From the NCBI GenBank assembly GCA_015852425.1, contig JAAAIG010000266.1, positions 1 through 38,351 of the forward strand: 38,351 bases of DNA, written 5' to 3'. The notes beneath the pieces were generated by a model, which made no database searches, was not told the DNA's origin, and saw only the letters and a program-made list of their open reading frames with translations. Each line of letters starts with the position of its first letter. The stretch's first letter is position 1. Positions 1 through 10,600 of the stretch are shown one piece after another. The position numbers were made by a program, and so were the translations under genes. This DNA is from Gryganskiella cystojenkinii (taxonomy: Eukaryota; Mortierellomycota; Mortierellomycetes; Mortierellales; Mortierellaceae).

Positions 1-110
1 AAAAACAAAAAAAAAAAAAAAGGTCGTTCATCAGAGTTCTATTCACTAACAGCAATCTCCTTGTGTGTAGACAATTCTGATCGAGAACCGATCCGATTTT
101 TATCTCTCAG

Positions 111-1292
111 CCCTAAATGAATCCCTCAAGGAGAAACTCCAATCCTGGTTTGTCGGATTCCTCGATCTTGAACGTCTTACCTGGCAATCCCCCGCTGTCC
201 TTCTCGAAAAGATCACGCAATATGAGGCGGTTCATAAATTCAGGGACGTTCAGGATTTGAAACGTCGTGTCGGACCGGGCCGTCGTGTCTTTGCCTTGAT
301 GAACAAGTCTCTTCCTACTGAACCTTTGGTCTTTGTTCAGGTAGCCTTGGTCAAGACATTGTCGAATAACGTTCAGGATATCTTGAATGACCCCTTTCCA
401 GGTCACCCTAACCCAGCCGAGACCGTCAAGTGCGCCATCTTTTACTCGATCACGACTCAAGTAGGCAAGTATTGCATTCTAATCGTGAGCTCCTATCGAC
501 GTTGGCATAATCTTATGCTTCCCCCTTCCTCCGACTTGCTCACTTTTTTTCCTTTCATCTTTTAATGGTTGACATATAGGCCTCTCTGGAATCGAACTTG
601 GAAACTTCTTGATCAAACGTGTTGTTCGATCCTTAAAGGTCGAGTTCCCTCAGATCGAGACTTTTAGTACCTTATCCCCGATCCCAGGATTCAGACGGTG
701 GGTTAATCAATCTCAAAACCTGGGACATCAACTCCTACTCCCCGAAGAAGAATCCACCGTCGTCCGTCTTGGCAACACTCGCGCCATCTCGGCTACAAGC
801 GCCGAGGACCAGTTCAAGCTCCTCCTCAAGGACAAGACTCTCTTTTCGGACAGTGAGGCCATGGGTGACCTCCGGCCGATTTTGTCCCGACTTTGTGGTC
901 GTTACATCCTGGTAGAGAAACGTCGTCATCTGGCTTTGGACCCCGTCGCGAATTTCCATCTCCGCAACGGCGCCTGTGCACATCGCTTGAACTGGCTCGG
1001 AGATACTTCACCCAAGGGAATGGAGGAATCCTTTGGTCTCATGATCAATTACTTGTATTCGTTGGATCATATTGAGATGAACAATCAGCAGTACCTTCAG
1101 GATGGCACCATCAGTGTCTCCTCACAGGATCTGGGATTTAAGCGGGCGCTGAAGAGTGCGACCGAAATTCATCAAGGTCGCCAAGGGTCCGAGGATCACA
1201 GCACTGGCGGTCGTTCTCTTCACAATGCAGCGGGTCAAATTGTCCAGACTGGTAGCGCCAAGTTCAGATTGCTGGATATAACCACCGCATGA
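111..1292 (+). CDS. MLYCD: malonyl-CoA decarboxylase, C-terminal part (5' end outside window)
   Basis: The enzyme converts malonyl-CoA to acetyl-CoA and CO2, in mitochondria or peroxisomes. Two exons are visible, 111-464 and 580-1292. The first opens after an acceptor at 109-110, so the gene begins upstream of the window. The family landmarks read in order: the helical-domain end with LERLTWQSP and KRRVGP, then FYSITTQ, GIELGNFLIKRVV, the SPIPGF loop (serine proposed to be catalytic) and DPVANFHLRNGA (the conserved catalytic histidine), followed by NWLGDTSPKGMEESFGLMINYLY. Joining the exons gives TQVGLSGIELG, which matches the family only if the intron is GC-AG. The protein ends in DITTA and lacks the SKL-type peroxisomal signal of animal enzymes. 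The last 60 or so residues are a low-similarity tail. Identity is secure; the tail is less so. Confidence 0.93.
465..579 (+). other. GC-AG intron in malonyl-CoA decarboxylase
   Basis: The donor is GCAAGT and the acceptor is ATATAG. A GT donor at 461 or 469 gives the wrong phase for the downstream exon. The GC donor at 465 restores the conserved family sequence exactly, with codon GTA-G|GC across the junction. Confidence 0.75.
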
Positions 1293-1750
1293 ATAGATTA
1301 GAGACAGTACTAAAAAAAAGGACATCCCATAGATGACAACATAAAACGAACTATAATCGCTTAGAGAATTCTGCCTTGTCTAAGCAACGATTTGTCAATC
1401 CATTATGTCGACCATGTTTCTCCACTGAACTTTTATTTCCTGGTTTTGTGCTTATATGTAAAAGACCTTTTTTTGGTGGTCTTCATTCTTTCTTCAACTT
1501 TCCTCTCCATCGAAAATATCGCCACTTTACTTCTCGATTTTTACTCTCACTTCTCATAATACATTATTTTCTATTGACTACCACGTCCGAACGCGCTCCT
1601 GAACAACACCATCACCACCATACTCACCATGGTCATGACCAAGATATCCAAAAGGCGACAACCACCATCATTCTCGTCACCACCCCGGCCGCCACGGTCG
1701 ATATTCATCCCTCTGACTCCCGTCTCCTGACGCTAATCTTTGACGATGTC

Positions 1751-2218
1751 ATGTTGGCCGTGTCCAATTTCCTTGTGGTGCCTCTTCGAGATCTTCAAAA
1801 GGATCTTCTCCGCGCCTTTCTCGATCAACCCGATGTGTTCATTGAGACCCTCGAGATGAGGGATCAAGTCTGGGTCTTGTTCTCAGAGTTGTTTGATGAG
1901 GTTCTCTTCAATGCTGGTCTTGGGCTGTTTCACGAGAAGGTCCTCCAAGCCAAGACACGAGCGATCTTGGACACGATTTGTCTCCGGGGACCAGCCAACA
2001 GCAAGGCCGGCGAGGACCAAGTCGACGAGGCGAAAAAGCGACTTTGGGATAAAAGTCTCGAGGCACACCGTGAACAAATCGACCAGGCATCGAAATGCAA
2101 TACGTTACAAGAATTTCCTTGGTTTATCCGAAGTGAGATCCGAGATCGGGTCGAGTTGACGTCAAGAGAGCTTTTGGACAGAGATTTCATTCACAACTTA
2201 ATTGTGAATTGGGAATAA
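1751..2218 (+). CDS. hypothetical protein, helix-rich, start uncertain
   Basis: I do not recognise this family. The frame is open from about 1376 to the TAA at 2216-2218, but the first in-frame ATG is at 1751, giving 155 residues. The sequence is acidic and helix-prone (for example LRDLQKDLLRAFLDQPDVF and FIRSEIRDRVELTSRELLD), with no obvious signal peptide or membrane segment after 1751. The open frame upstream of 1751 holds a histidine-rich stretch (HHHHHTHHGH) and plausible coding sequence directly before the ATG. A CACCATGG at 1626-1633 sits in another frame and reaches a stop by about 1730. Either translation starts at 1751, or an unseen intron joins an upstream ATG. The region 1480-1580 is pyrimidine-rich and looks like a promoter or leader. 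Confidence 0.5.
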   Translation: MLAVSNFLVVPLRDLQKDLLRAFLDQPDVFIETLEMRDQVWVLFSELFDEVLFNAGLGLFHEKVLQAKTRAILDTICLRGPANSKAGEDQVDEAKKRLWDKSLEAHREQIDQASKCNTLQEFPWFIRSEIRDRVELTSRELLDRDFIHNLIVNWE

Positions 2219-2635
2219 TGGCTGTAAACTGGCGCTCTCCGAAATGGAGGGAATCTCGATGGCTTTGTCCATGGAGATTTTTGAACAATCCACGGAACGA
2301 GGATGAATGATGTAGACATCTTATGAGAAAGACTAGATGGACTAGATGTTGACTTTTCACTATGCGCGTTCGCGCTTTATCGACAGAAATTGTACCTCTA
2401 CTGTAGATAGACGTTATGACTGAGACCACCGTATACTGGAAAGATCGTAAGGCGCAAGCGGAACAAACAAGCTTGTTTTCAAGACCCTGCCAACAATACT
2501 AAGTATTCCAAGTTCAGCACTATCACTCTGCCCGCGCTTACACCAGTTTGGATAAAGAAGGGTAGGATGGTAGAATGGAAAGGGTATGATACTCGCGTGA
2601 AGATGTACTGTATCCTGAACACGTCTCCGTTTGAT
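2219..2635. other. intergenic, convergent
   Basis: This stretch lies between the 3' ends of the hypothetical gene (+) and the FAD oxidase (-). I see no gene, repeat or RNA in it. Confidence 0.6.
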
Positions 2636-4297
2636 TTAGCTCAAAGGAATGGCCTGAGGGAATGAGAAAATGTTGCCGATATCGATGCTCTTCTTGATCT
2701 GCACGAGTCGTGACAGGTTGTCGCCATAGTAAGCCTGCAGCCCGTTGGGTATGTCGCGTTCCATATAGTTTTGATATGCTTCCAGACCTTGGCTTGAGCT
2801 ATAAGCGGCCTGTAGCTCCTTGGCAAAACGACCGGTCCAATCTGTGCACTCTGTGCAAGTAGAGTCTGACTGTGAGCTGGTAACATTCCAAGTGACGCCA
2901 TATTGGATGCTGTAGAGTGTACCGCGATGATTGTCAAAGGCTGAAGCTGAGCTAGGGTAGTCTATCTTACCGCCCCAGATTTCAAATATGACGGAAGTGG
3001 TCACTCGGCCATTGGGATTGCTGGGAGGGTCGTCGAGGTATTTGCTGATTATCATCATTTCCTGATCAGATATGGGCTGTCGGTAGAGAAGTGAGCGAAG
3101 ACGGAAAGAGCGAGCCTGTTCCTCAAATGGATCCTCAAGTTTAGCACCTTCTAGCTTGGCCCACTTGGCTGCGGCATGATACCAGGTGCCTTCCTCGAAC
3201 GCTATCTGCACAGGGGGGCCCGTGAGAGCAAATAGAGAAGCAAGAGTGATTCGGGCTTTGTCTTGGGAACCGAGGAAGGTGCCCATGAGCAGAACCTTGT
3301 TTTGGTCGATGTATATCACAGGCGTGAAGTCGTTCACGACGTTCTTTGCCCATATACCAAAGGCATCCATGACAGCTCGATGCACTTTCCTAGGGTATAC
3401 GGCTAACACCGTCGTTACTGTAGTTGGAGCCTTGTACGCTTGAATCTTGAATTCTGTCACCAATCCAAAAGATCCTCCGCCTGCTCCTCGTAATGCCCAA
3501 AACAGGTCTGGTCTCGACGTTGCATCGACTTTCCAAATATTACCATCGGCATCAACCATGGTCAATCCAACGACGTTGTGGGACAGCATGCCGTACTTGC
3601 GTCCCACCATACCCATGCCACCTCCAAGAGCATGTCCACCAACGCCAACACCAGGGCATGATCCGGCGGGAACGAGATATTCGCCAGCATTCCACAGCTT
3701 GGCATACAAAGGCCCAAGACGATTGCCAGCGCCAACTGTGGCGATACCTGTATCATGATCGATTGAAAACTGTTGAAACAGGTTGAGGTCGATCACCAGC
3801 GAGCCGCTTTTGCCACCTCCACTGTATCCCTCAAAAGAGTGGCCACCAGATCGCGGTACAATGGAGACATTGTGAACAACAGCGCATAAGACAGCGGCAG
3901 CAGCCTCAGACTCAGAGGCAGGATGGAAGATGGCACTTGGTCCATGGTCAAAAATGTGGTTGAAGACTAGTCGGTCATTGTTGTACATAGGCGAGGATGG
4001 GGTGCTGAGGTATGACATCCTGCCACCCTTTATGCTTTGGAGACAGGTGATAAGGCCAGCTGGCCGCGCCTCGGTGCGACTTTCTGTAAATTCGTCTTGG
4101 TTGGTCAATTAGAAAATTAGAATAGGTAAAAACAATCGTTCGAATCCACACTTGTAAAGACTGGGTTCAACAAAGATTCTTAAGAACTCACATTGTCCCC
4201 TACTCGTAAGTGAAAACGTGCAAAATATCTCACGACTAATGTATATGAGAGTTGTGCACAATGCGGTGGCGGCCAGCGCTCTGCACTGGACGTACAT
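2636..4297 (-). CDS. secreted FAD-linked oxidase, berberine-bridge/glucooligosaccharide-oxidase type
   Basis: A two-electron flavin oxidase acting on sugars, oligosaccharides or secondary metabolites; the substrate cannot be told from sequence. Exons are 4192-4297 and 2636-4095; the intron has donor GTGAGT and acceptor CCAAG after a CTAAT branch site. The product is 521 residues. Residues 1-21 form a hydrophobic signal-like segment (ALAATALCTTLIYIS). The FAD domain (PCMH type) has RSGGHSFEGYS with His121 and PAGSCPGVGVGGH with Cys182, the two residues that bind FAD covalently in glucooligosaccharide oxidase and berberine bridge enzyme. The C-terminal BBE domain ends AYYGDNLSRLVQIKKS and FSFPQAIP, as is typical. 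Length is normal. Without the upstream exon the protein would start inside the intron and lack the signal segment, which is why I chose the ATG at 4297. Confidence 0.9.
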
Positions 4298-4768
4298 GTT
4301 AGTAAGAAGGAGGAAAGGGAGTTTGCAACAATAGAAAAAACATTGGGGGGAGGAGAACTGAATTTATTGAAAAGTACACAAATCTGGTAGCATCAACTTA
4401 GAGTGAGAAACTCAAACAGTGCAAGGGTGCAGATCGGAGAACACACCTCCTTATTCCCTTGAAAATGAGGGGGCTTGATTCCAATGCACCTAGGTAAATT
4501 TCAACAAAATGACGCTGCCGTCCATCAAACCTCGAGTGGAAGGGGTGCGATTTCGACCAGATTTTTTTTATTTCTTGATGTTGTCCCTGAACAATGCTAC
4601 CTGTTCTTATCCCTAACTGCCGACCCTTGATGCTTTTCTTTGATGTTGTGCCTTGACCTTTTCGGCCCCTGTCCTTTCTGAAAGTGCTCTTGATTTTTCT
4701 TTCCCCCCCCCCCCCCTCCAAGCATTCCCTTGGTTTTTTTTTCGCCCGTTCCTTCTTTTCTCAGCCTT

Positions 4769-4813
4769 CCCTTGATCCTTTCTGGCATACCCAAGTCGAC
4801 CTTCGGTATATAA
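4769..4813 (+). promoter_or_regulatory. candidate promoter: shared 19-bp element plus TATA box
   Basis: CCCTTGATCCTTTCTGGCA at 4769-4787 is followed by TATATAA at 4807-4813 and a pyrimidine-rich leader. A near-identical element (17 of 19 bases) lies at 29603-29621, about 150 bases upstream of the secreted-peptide ATG. It could drive a + strand transcript whose coding part I cannot identify, or be a relic. Confidence 0.35.
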
Positions 4814-5553
4814 GAACCCCATCCTCTTTTCGCGTCCATCCTCTTCGCTTCTACAGCACTCCCCACCCTCAAACACGGTAAATACTGCCGTCACTCCCGT
4901 TCCTCTGTTTTTGGCCGTTCGTCTCAATCTCTTACCCATATTTCTCTCTTTCTGTCATTTATTCGGCCTATTTCGGAGCTTTATATCCGGTAAGGCATGT
5001 GGTCGACACTTTGGTCCAGATTGCCCCAGACTGACCCGTTTGACTGGCCTGAAAAAAGTTCAGAAAGTAGATCCTAATCCCAATTGCTAGAACCAAGGAA
5101 GCAGGGGACCTTGCAAAATAGGAAAAAAGGTAGAGGGTCCTTCAAGAGTAGCATCTGTGTCCGCGTCGCCGCTTTACGGAAAAGGGCACAAAGGTTTCCT
5201 CTTTCGCGCTGTATCTTCCCGGGTCTCCGCGTTGCTAGTTTTTGGCGCGGGTACGAGTGATGTGAAAATTTTCTCCACATGCGTCATTACATCAACAATC
5301 CAGACCTCAAAAAATACTCATTAAAGAAAAGGGAGGGGGACGGATCAGAAAAGGTGGTTCATCGAATCACTGGTTCAGCGGACGCGAACTGAGAGTCAGC
5401 AACGTTAAGAGCAAAATATGTAAGGTTAACGACATGACTTGGTGCAGGAGATTAGAAAGAATCAGAGAAATTCTCAGTTGAACGCGATGATACAGACTTG
5501 ATTTTATTTACAATGCAGATACTCAATTATTCATTTCGTGTTGCAAAACTTCA

Positions 5554-5562
5554 TTTATTTAT
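5554..5562 (-). terminator. poly(A) signal of the DNA-PKcs gene
   Basis: Overlapping AATAAA hexamers on the minus strand, about 40 bases past the stop codon at 5602-5604. Confidence 0.5.
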
Positions 5563-5601
5563 TATTTTTGCTCTGTGTGTCCGTCAAAGTACCTCCTCGA
5601 C

Positions 5602-7640
5602 TTAGATCCAACTATGCCAGCCAGACCAGCAACGACCAAGAATATCGGGATCCGTCGCCATATCGATCAAACATTCGACCTGACCCTGAACACTGCCGCA
5701 GACCTCGTCATGTTGAGCACGCACACTGATATTCTTGTCGCCCATCGCGATCTTGCATACAGCATTGAGGAACGGTTTGCCCGTGTGACCCATCTTGAGT
5801 TCCTGAACCGTCAAGTAAGCAGGGTTATAGCCCTCCAACTTTTTGCGCGCAATGTCCATCTTTTGTTGCAAGTACCAAGCCGGTGGTGCCGAACTAGTTT
5901 CATCAATTTCGAACGATTCCATATCGACACCTTGTTTCTCTATTAGATCAAAGTCGGGTATAAAGAGAGAACAATGATCAGTCGACGCTTAGGACATAAC
6001 TTATTAAAAAAAGCCTGGCGATTATGCACTGAGAAACGCAAAAAAAAAAGAAAACTTACTCAATTGCTTGGCCTGAATGACTGCAAACTTTCTCCAATCG
6101 AGTAAAGGTTCCTTAACAAACACATCCATTGTGTTCAAGATCACGTCCCGCTTGCCCTGCAATGCCTTCATGATACAGACCATCGGATGTTCCAACAGAC
6201 CCTTCGGTCCCAACGGATTCAAGAACGATTGCAACTGGCGCGTCAATCGGAACGGGACCAACTCGGGCACTGGCAAGACCTCGGTCGCAGATCCAAATGC
6301 ATGGCCGAAATCGATCGGGATCATACAACCACTGGACTTGTCGATCAGGAAATTCTCCAAATGTCGATCACCGATACCCAAGATGTAGGAGCAGACATTG
6401 ATGGCGGCCAGGGATTTGGCGAATTCGGATCGTAACATCAAAAAAGCTTCCGGAGACGCGGCCAGCCGAGCGATCGAGATTCGCAAGAGATCTTCTCGGT
6501 AGTGGACGTACAGACTCTCCAGATGCTTCGTCACCTTTTCGCGACTAGCCTGCATGAACATATTGTTGTAGCCTGCAGATGTAACAAGAAAGAGAGAGAG
6601 GGGCGTTAGCAGTTGTGGTTATTATATTTCACCATTTATCTCAACAGGAAGCAAATGTGATTCTTTAACTTACCCATCATATCACCCTTGAACGAGTCCA
6701 TAAACTTGGAGTACATTTCGAGACCCTTGCGCCAAGTCTCTTTGCGAGGCACCTGAGACTCAATGCATTGACGAAGCGGGACCGTGTTATCGATCCACTC
6801 CAGGATACCCAGCGAACCAGACATGGGGATGACGCTATAGGTACCGACGCTGATGTTCTGCTGCGAGCACTGAGGATCCTTTCGCATGATGTCATTCATG
6901 AGACTGAACAGTTGTTGGATACGTTGATCCAATCTCAGATCCTCACCACCCTTCACCAGGAACAGGTACTCCTTCTCGTCACTGCCCAGAATACAGATTC
7001 TCTTGGGTTTACGAATCGAACTCATGGTCAGGATTCGCTGATCAAACCGAACGATCGTCGAGGTCTGCAGCGGGGGGTTCAATCCCGTGTATTGACCAGG
7101 GATATCGATGATGCCATCATGATCCGATGACTGGAAAGAACTCAGCCTAATAACGGTGTTTCAGAAAAGCGGAGGGATGGATGCGGTCAATATTTCTTCC
7201 CACCAAAAAAACAAATACTGACAGCACCTTCTTACACGAAAAAAAATACTTACCATGGACTGTAGGCCTTGAGGAGGCCACCATCGCTAGGCTTCTTCGA
7301 CACGATCCATTGTTGCATATCTCCTGCACAGAACTTCAAGATAGTGTTTAAATCTTTACTGCCCGCAGTCGCCAAAGTATTGCCCGTTGTGCCTAAAAAA
7401 GAGAATGCATAGTAAAAGTCAGTGAAAGTCTTCTCAGTATATAAAAAAGAAATACTATTCTTTCCCCACACTCTTCGCAAGCTTACCGCACATGCTGTCC
7501 ATTCTCGATCCAAACTTGGACGCTACGGCTTTGCCCACGGTTCCCAAGCGTGGGTTGCTGGGATCAAGAACGAGACGACGCAAGTCCTGGTAGAGCGCCA
7601 TAATCTTTGTCTGGTCCTTGGCTTTGGACGTGACCAATGA
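5602..7640 (-). other. PRKDC: DNA-PKcs exons 42-46: kinase and FATC domains
   Basis: Exons: 7487-7640, 7254-7392, 6674-7146, 6060-6572, 5602-5939. The N-lobe reads IRKPKRICILGSDEKEY and FLVKGGEDLRLDQ (ATP-binding lysine present). The catalytic loop is GDRHLENF, with catalytic Asp and Asn, and the DFG motif is IDFGHAFG. All catalytic residues are intact. NTMDVFVKEPLLDW follows, and the FATC ends in tryptophan-rich GWHSWI before TAA. Confidence 0.93.
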
Positions 7641-10600
7641 CTATACAGATCCCAAAGGAATACAGCTCGTCAGTTTCAATTCAACTCATATACAGCGCGC
7701 TCACGGAGGGGTATCTAAAAATCTTACCCGTAATTGCTCGCCAAAGTCCTTGATGAGATGCTCTGGGTTTGTGAGTCGACGCAGCTCAAAGATAAAATCC
7801 TCCTTCAAGGGCGAGTGAACGGCTTTTCTGAGCCATGCTACGTTCGCCTGACGTCGCTCTCCTGACGCACTGTTCTCAAACTCATAGTTCTCAGAACTGA
7901 TCGTCAAAGGGTAGTACAATGCGTTGGGATATTGTCTTGCTATCTAAAAAAAAAAAAGAAATACGCGTTAGATCGATGGTTTCTAAATTTGCTTGGAAGC
8001 AAATGTCATCTCAGATATATGACCAGGACTTTTCGACCCTAACATACCGCTTTCAAGATCGGCATCACGCAAGTTCCAATGGGTTTATCGAGGACGGCGA
8101 CCATTTGTTGTATCCATCGCACAAACGTCCAGCATCGAGGGAAGTCCGACACCTTTTAGAAAAAAGTGGTGAACGAATGGTTAGTACCATATTTGGTATA
8201 CGAGTTCTCGCAAATTTTTAAAAAGATTAACTACAGTCTCACCAGTTCAGTAAAGGGACGTTGACTCGAGGGATACATCTCTATGATTTGAAGCAATCGA
8301 GGGAAGAGCTCGGAGGCACCACCTTCGTCCTCCTTCATCGCCAACAGCGTATGCTTCACTACCAAGTTTGCGTAGATCGCCGCGTCCTTGGCGCTCTGGA
8401 ATGACCAAAGACGAAAAAAAAAGAGAAATCGAACGTGTTTCTGTTAATACCGTAGTAAAAGCAAGTAGAGAAGTTACTCAATAATTGTTCAAAAACCATA
8501 CCAAAGTCAATGGGCCTTTTCCACCATCATTGTCGTGGTGCCTCAAGATCTTATCACAGTATCTGGCAGTCGTCAAGCGCATCTTCTTGGAAACCTGTAA
8601 CGATAGTAGGAGCGAGAGTTCAGTTAATGTCTTTCCAAAGAACCGACTGCGCGGCTATATCAAACCCGAGACTTAGTCAAAGACTTACGTTTTCACTGGA
8701 CTCTGAGCTAGTAAAAGAGCGAAGACATTCGAACCCACGACGCTGCAGTTCCAGAGGGACATTGGCGTCATTGCCATGACTGGATCGAAGGAATGTGCGA
8801 CTCTTGTCATTGAGTCGGACACTCTCCAGAGCAGCCGTGTTCTCGACGACAAGATCTCGTAACTGACCGTAGGCCTGACTGCCCAGCAAATTCAAACCTG
8901 TCGATTGGGCAGGAGTCGGGTTACGAAGTTTTGCCTAATAGACCAAATTTATATCAAAAATCAGCTAGGGATACTTGACAGAAACTCAAATGACAAACAG
9001 AACGAAGAGGTATTGCAGCGGAGAAGCTTACCATTGACTCTTCATAAGTCGACAATGCTTCAACCAGAGCTTCAGCCTTCCGGACACCATCCAACTCGAT
9101 TGTTGCCTTTTCAAGGGCCAATTTGACCTGGCTCTGTGAAATCTCGTAGGATGGGGCTCGGAGATCCTGCATCTTCCTGAGACACGTCTCGGCCACGAAA
9201 TGGTTGCCTTGCTCTCGAGCAGCAGATCCCATATGCTTGTAGTTGTTGATGCGATGTCGCGCTACCTCCTGATCCTGAGATCTCGTGAGCTATTGAAAGA
9301 GAGAGAGAGAAAGAGAGAAAAACAATAGATGAGAAACAGGAGCCGAGATTCAGCCGTACTTTTTTGCAGGGATCGCAAGCTGCAAAACTTACTTTGAGTT
9401 GTCCCTCAAGTCGTCTGATCATTAGATCTCGGTCGTCCAAGACGTTGTTCCAGGTAATCATCGTGTCTGTGGTCTTGCCTGGGAATCGATTCTCCCACTT
9501 GGAGAGCAAAGGCGTCAAGGGATCCTGAACTGATCCGCGCAACGCCACATTAATACTCTCCAGGAACTCCTCCAACTCGACCATCTGTGCGGAAGTAAAA
9601 AAAAAAAAGGCCTTAGCATAATCGCAGCAAAATAATAATTGGAGAAAGTGAGGATACAAGGCTAAATTAAAAAAAAAAAAAAAAAAAAAAACGCACTCTT
9701 TGCAAACCGGACAGCTCGTGAAGTCGCGGTTTCTCTGACAGCGGGTGAAGGTTCGACCAAACAGACAGGAAGCGGTCAAAGGACCTCCGCACATAATGGG
9801 ATGCCTGCTTGAAGTCCTGGCGAAGAACAGCGGCCAAGGCCAGCTCTAATATGCAAAACACAAGACAAAGAAATATTCGTATAAGTAAAACTAGTCTTGA
9901 GACCTCGATTAAACCAAGGCATGATCAGAGTAACCTCTGTTCTTACCTGGCTGATACTGGCTCGTAAGGATATGATTGTGCAAAGGATGGTTCATCGCAT
10001 CGTCGATAAACTTGAATAGCGGGTTAGGCATATCTGCACTCCAGAGCTCCAACATGCCGTCATCAACCTTGCCATCAATCATCTTTGTGTAGCAAGTCAA
10101 ATAATATCGCAAGTATGGATCCTGATACGCCTCGTCCCAAACCTCCTCCGATTTGCCCTCCAGATCCGACATCATGTTCTGTTCCAGATGCTCCCAATCT
10201 CCGAGGTATTCGAGACACTCGAGTCGTCCATTCGCCCAGATCGCCTGCTCCGTGTCATCCACATCGATTTGTTTGTCAAAGAACTTTGTGATCCCGTCAA
10301 AGTAGACCTGGACCGCCTTGTCGTAATCGCCCACCACCTCGGCCTCAATCGCTTCCTTGGTGTAGGTCGTGGTCGCGACCTTGCTCTCATAGATACTCTT
10401 GTACACGTCCTTCTCATCGATCGATTTGTAGATTTGTGCAAGCTCGATCCAGTTCACACGCTTGGAGTCATGGGAGCCGGATCCCGAAGTTTTTTGTCGC
10501 TTCGTCGATCGTTCCTTGGGCTGATAGTGTTGAATCTGCTTCTCCATCAGAATGATACCGAGGTGCTGGTTGGAACTGCGAACAGCGACCTTGGAGATCA

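Larger units (their letters stand above)
4298..5601. other. intergenic region with promoter-like stretch
   Basis: This 1.3 kb separates the start of the FAD oxidase from the end of the DNA-PKcs gene. 4600-4960 is strongly pyrimidine-rich on the + strand, with a run of 14 C at 4703-4716. The open frames here on the minus strand are G/A-rich and look non-coding. I find no convincing gene; the only ATG downstream of the TATA box with any length (near 4997) yields 26 codons. Confidence 0.55.

Noticed and set aside
1605..1640. Histidine run as vector-derived affinity tag
   Set aside because: The run is HHHHHTHHGH encoded by mixed CAC/CAT codons inside natural sequence, with no vector flanks.
3186..3786. 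Plus-strand frames within the FAD oxidase
   Set aside because: Shadows of the conserved minus-strand coding sequence.
4398..4939. Overlapping minus-strand frames rich in G, K and R
   Set aside because: They mirror a C/T-rich promoter tract with a poly-C run; no conserved sequence, and three frames are open at once.
5602..7640. Assignment of the kinase as TOR, ATM or ATR
   Set aside because: The activation-loop region (FGSATEVLPVPELVPFRLTRQ-like) and the C-terminal GWHSWI match DNA-PKcs, and the N-terminal 2,500 residues are collinear with DNA-PKcs only.
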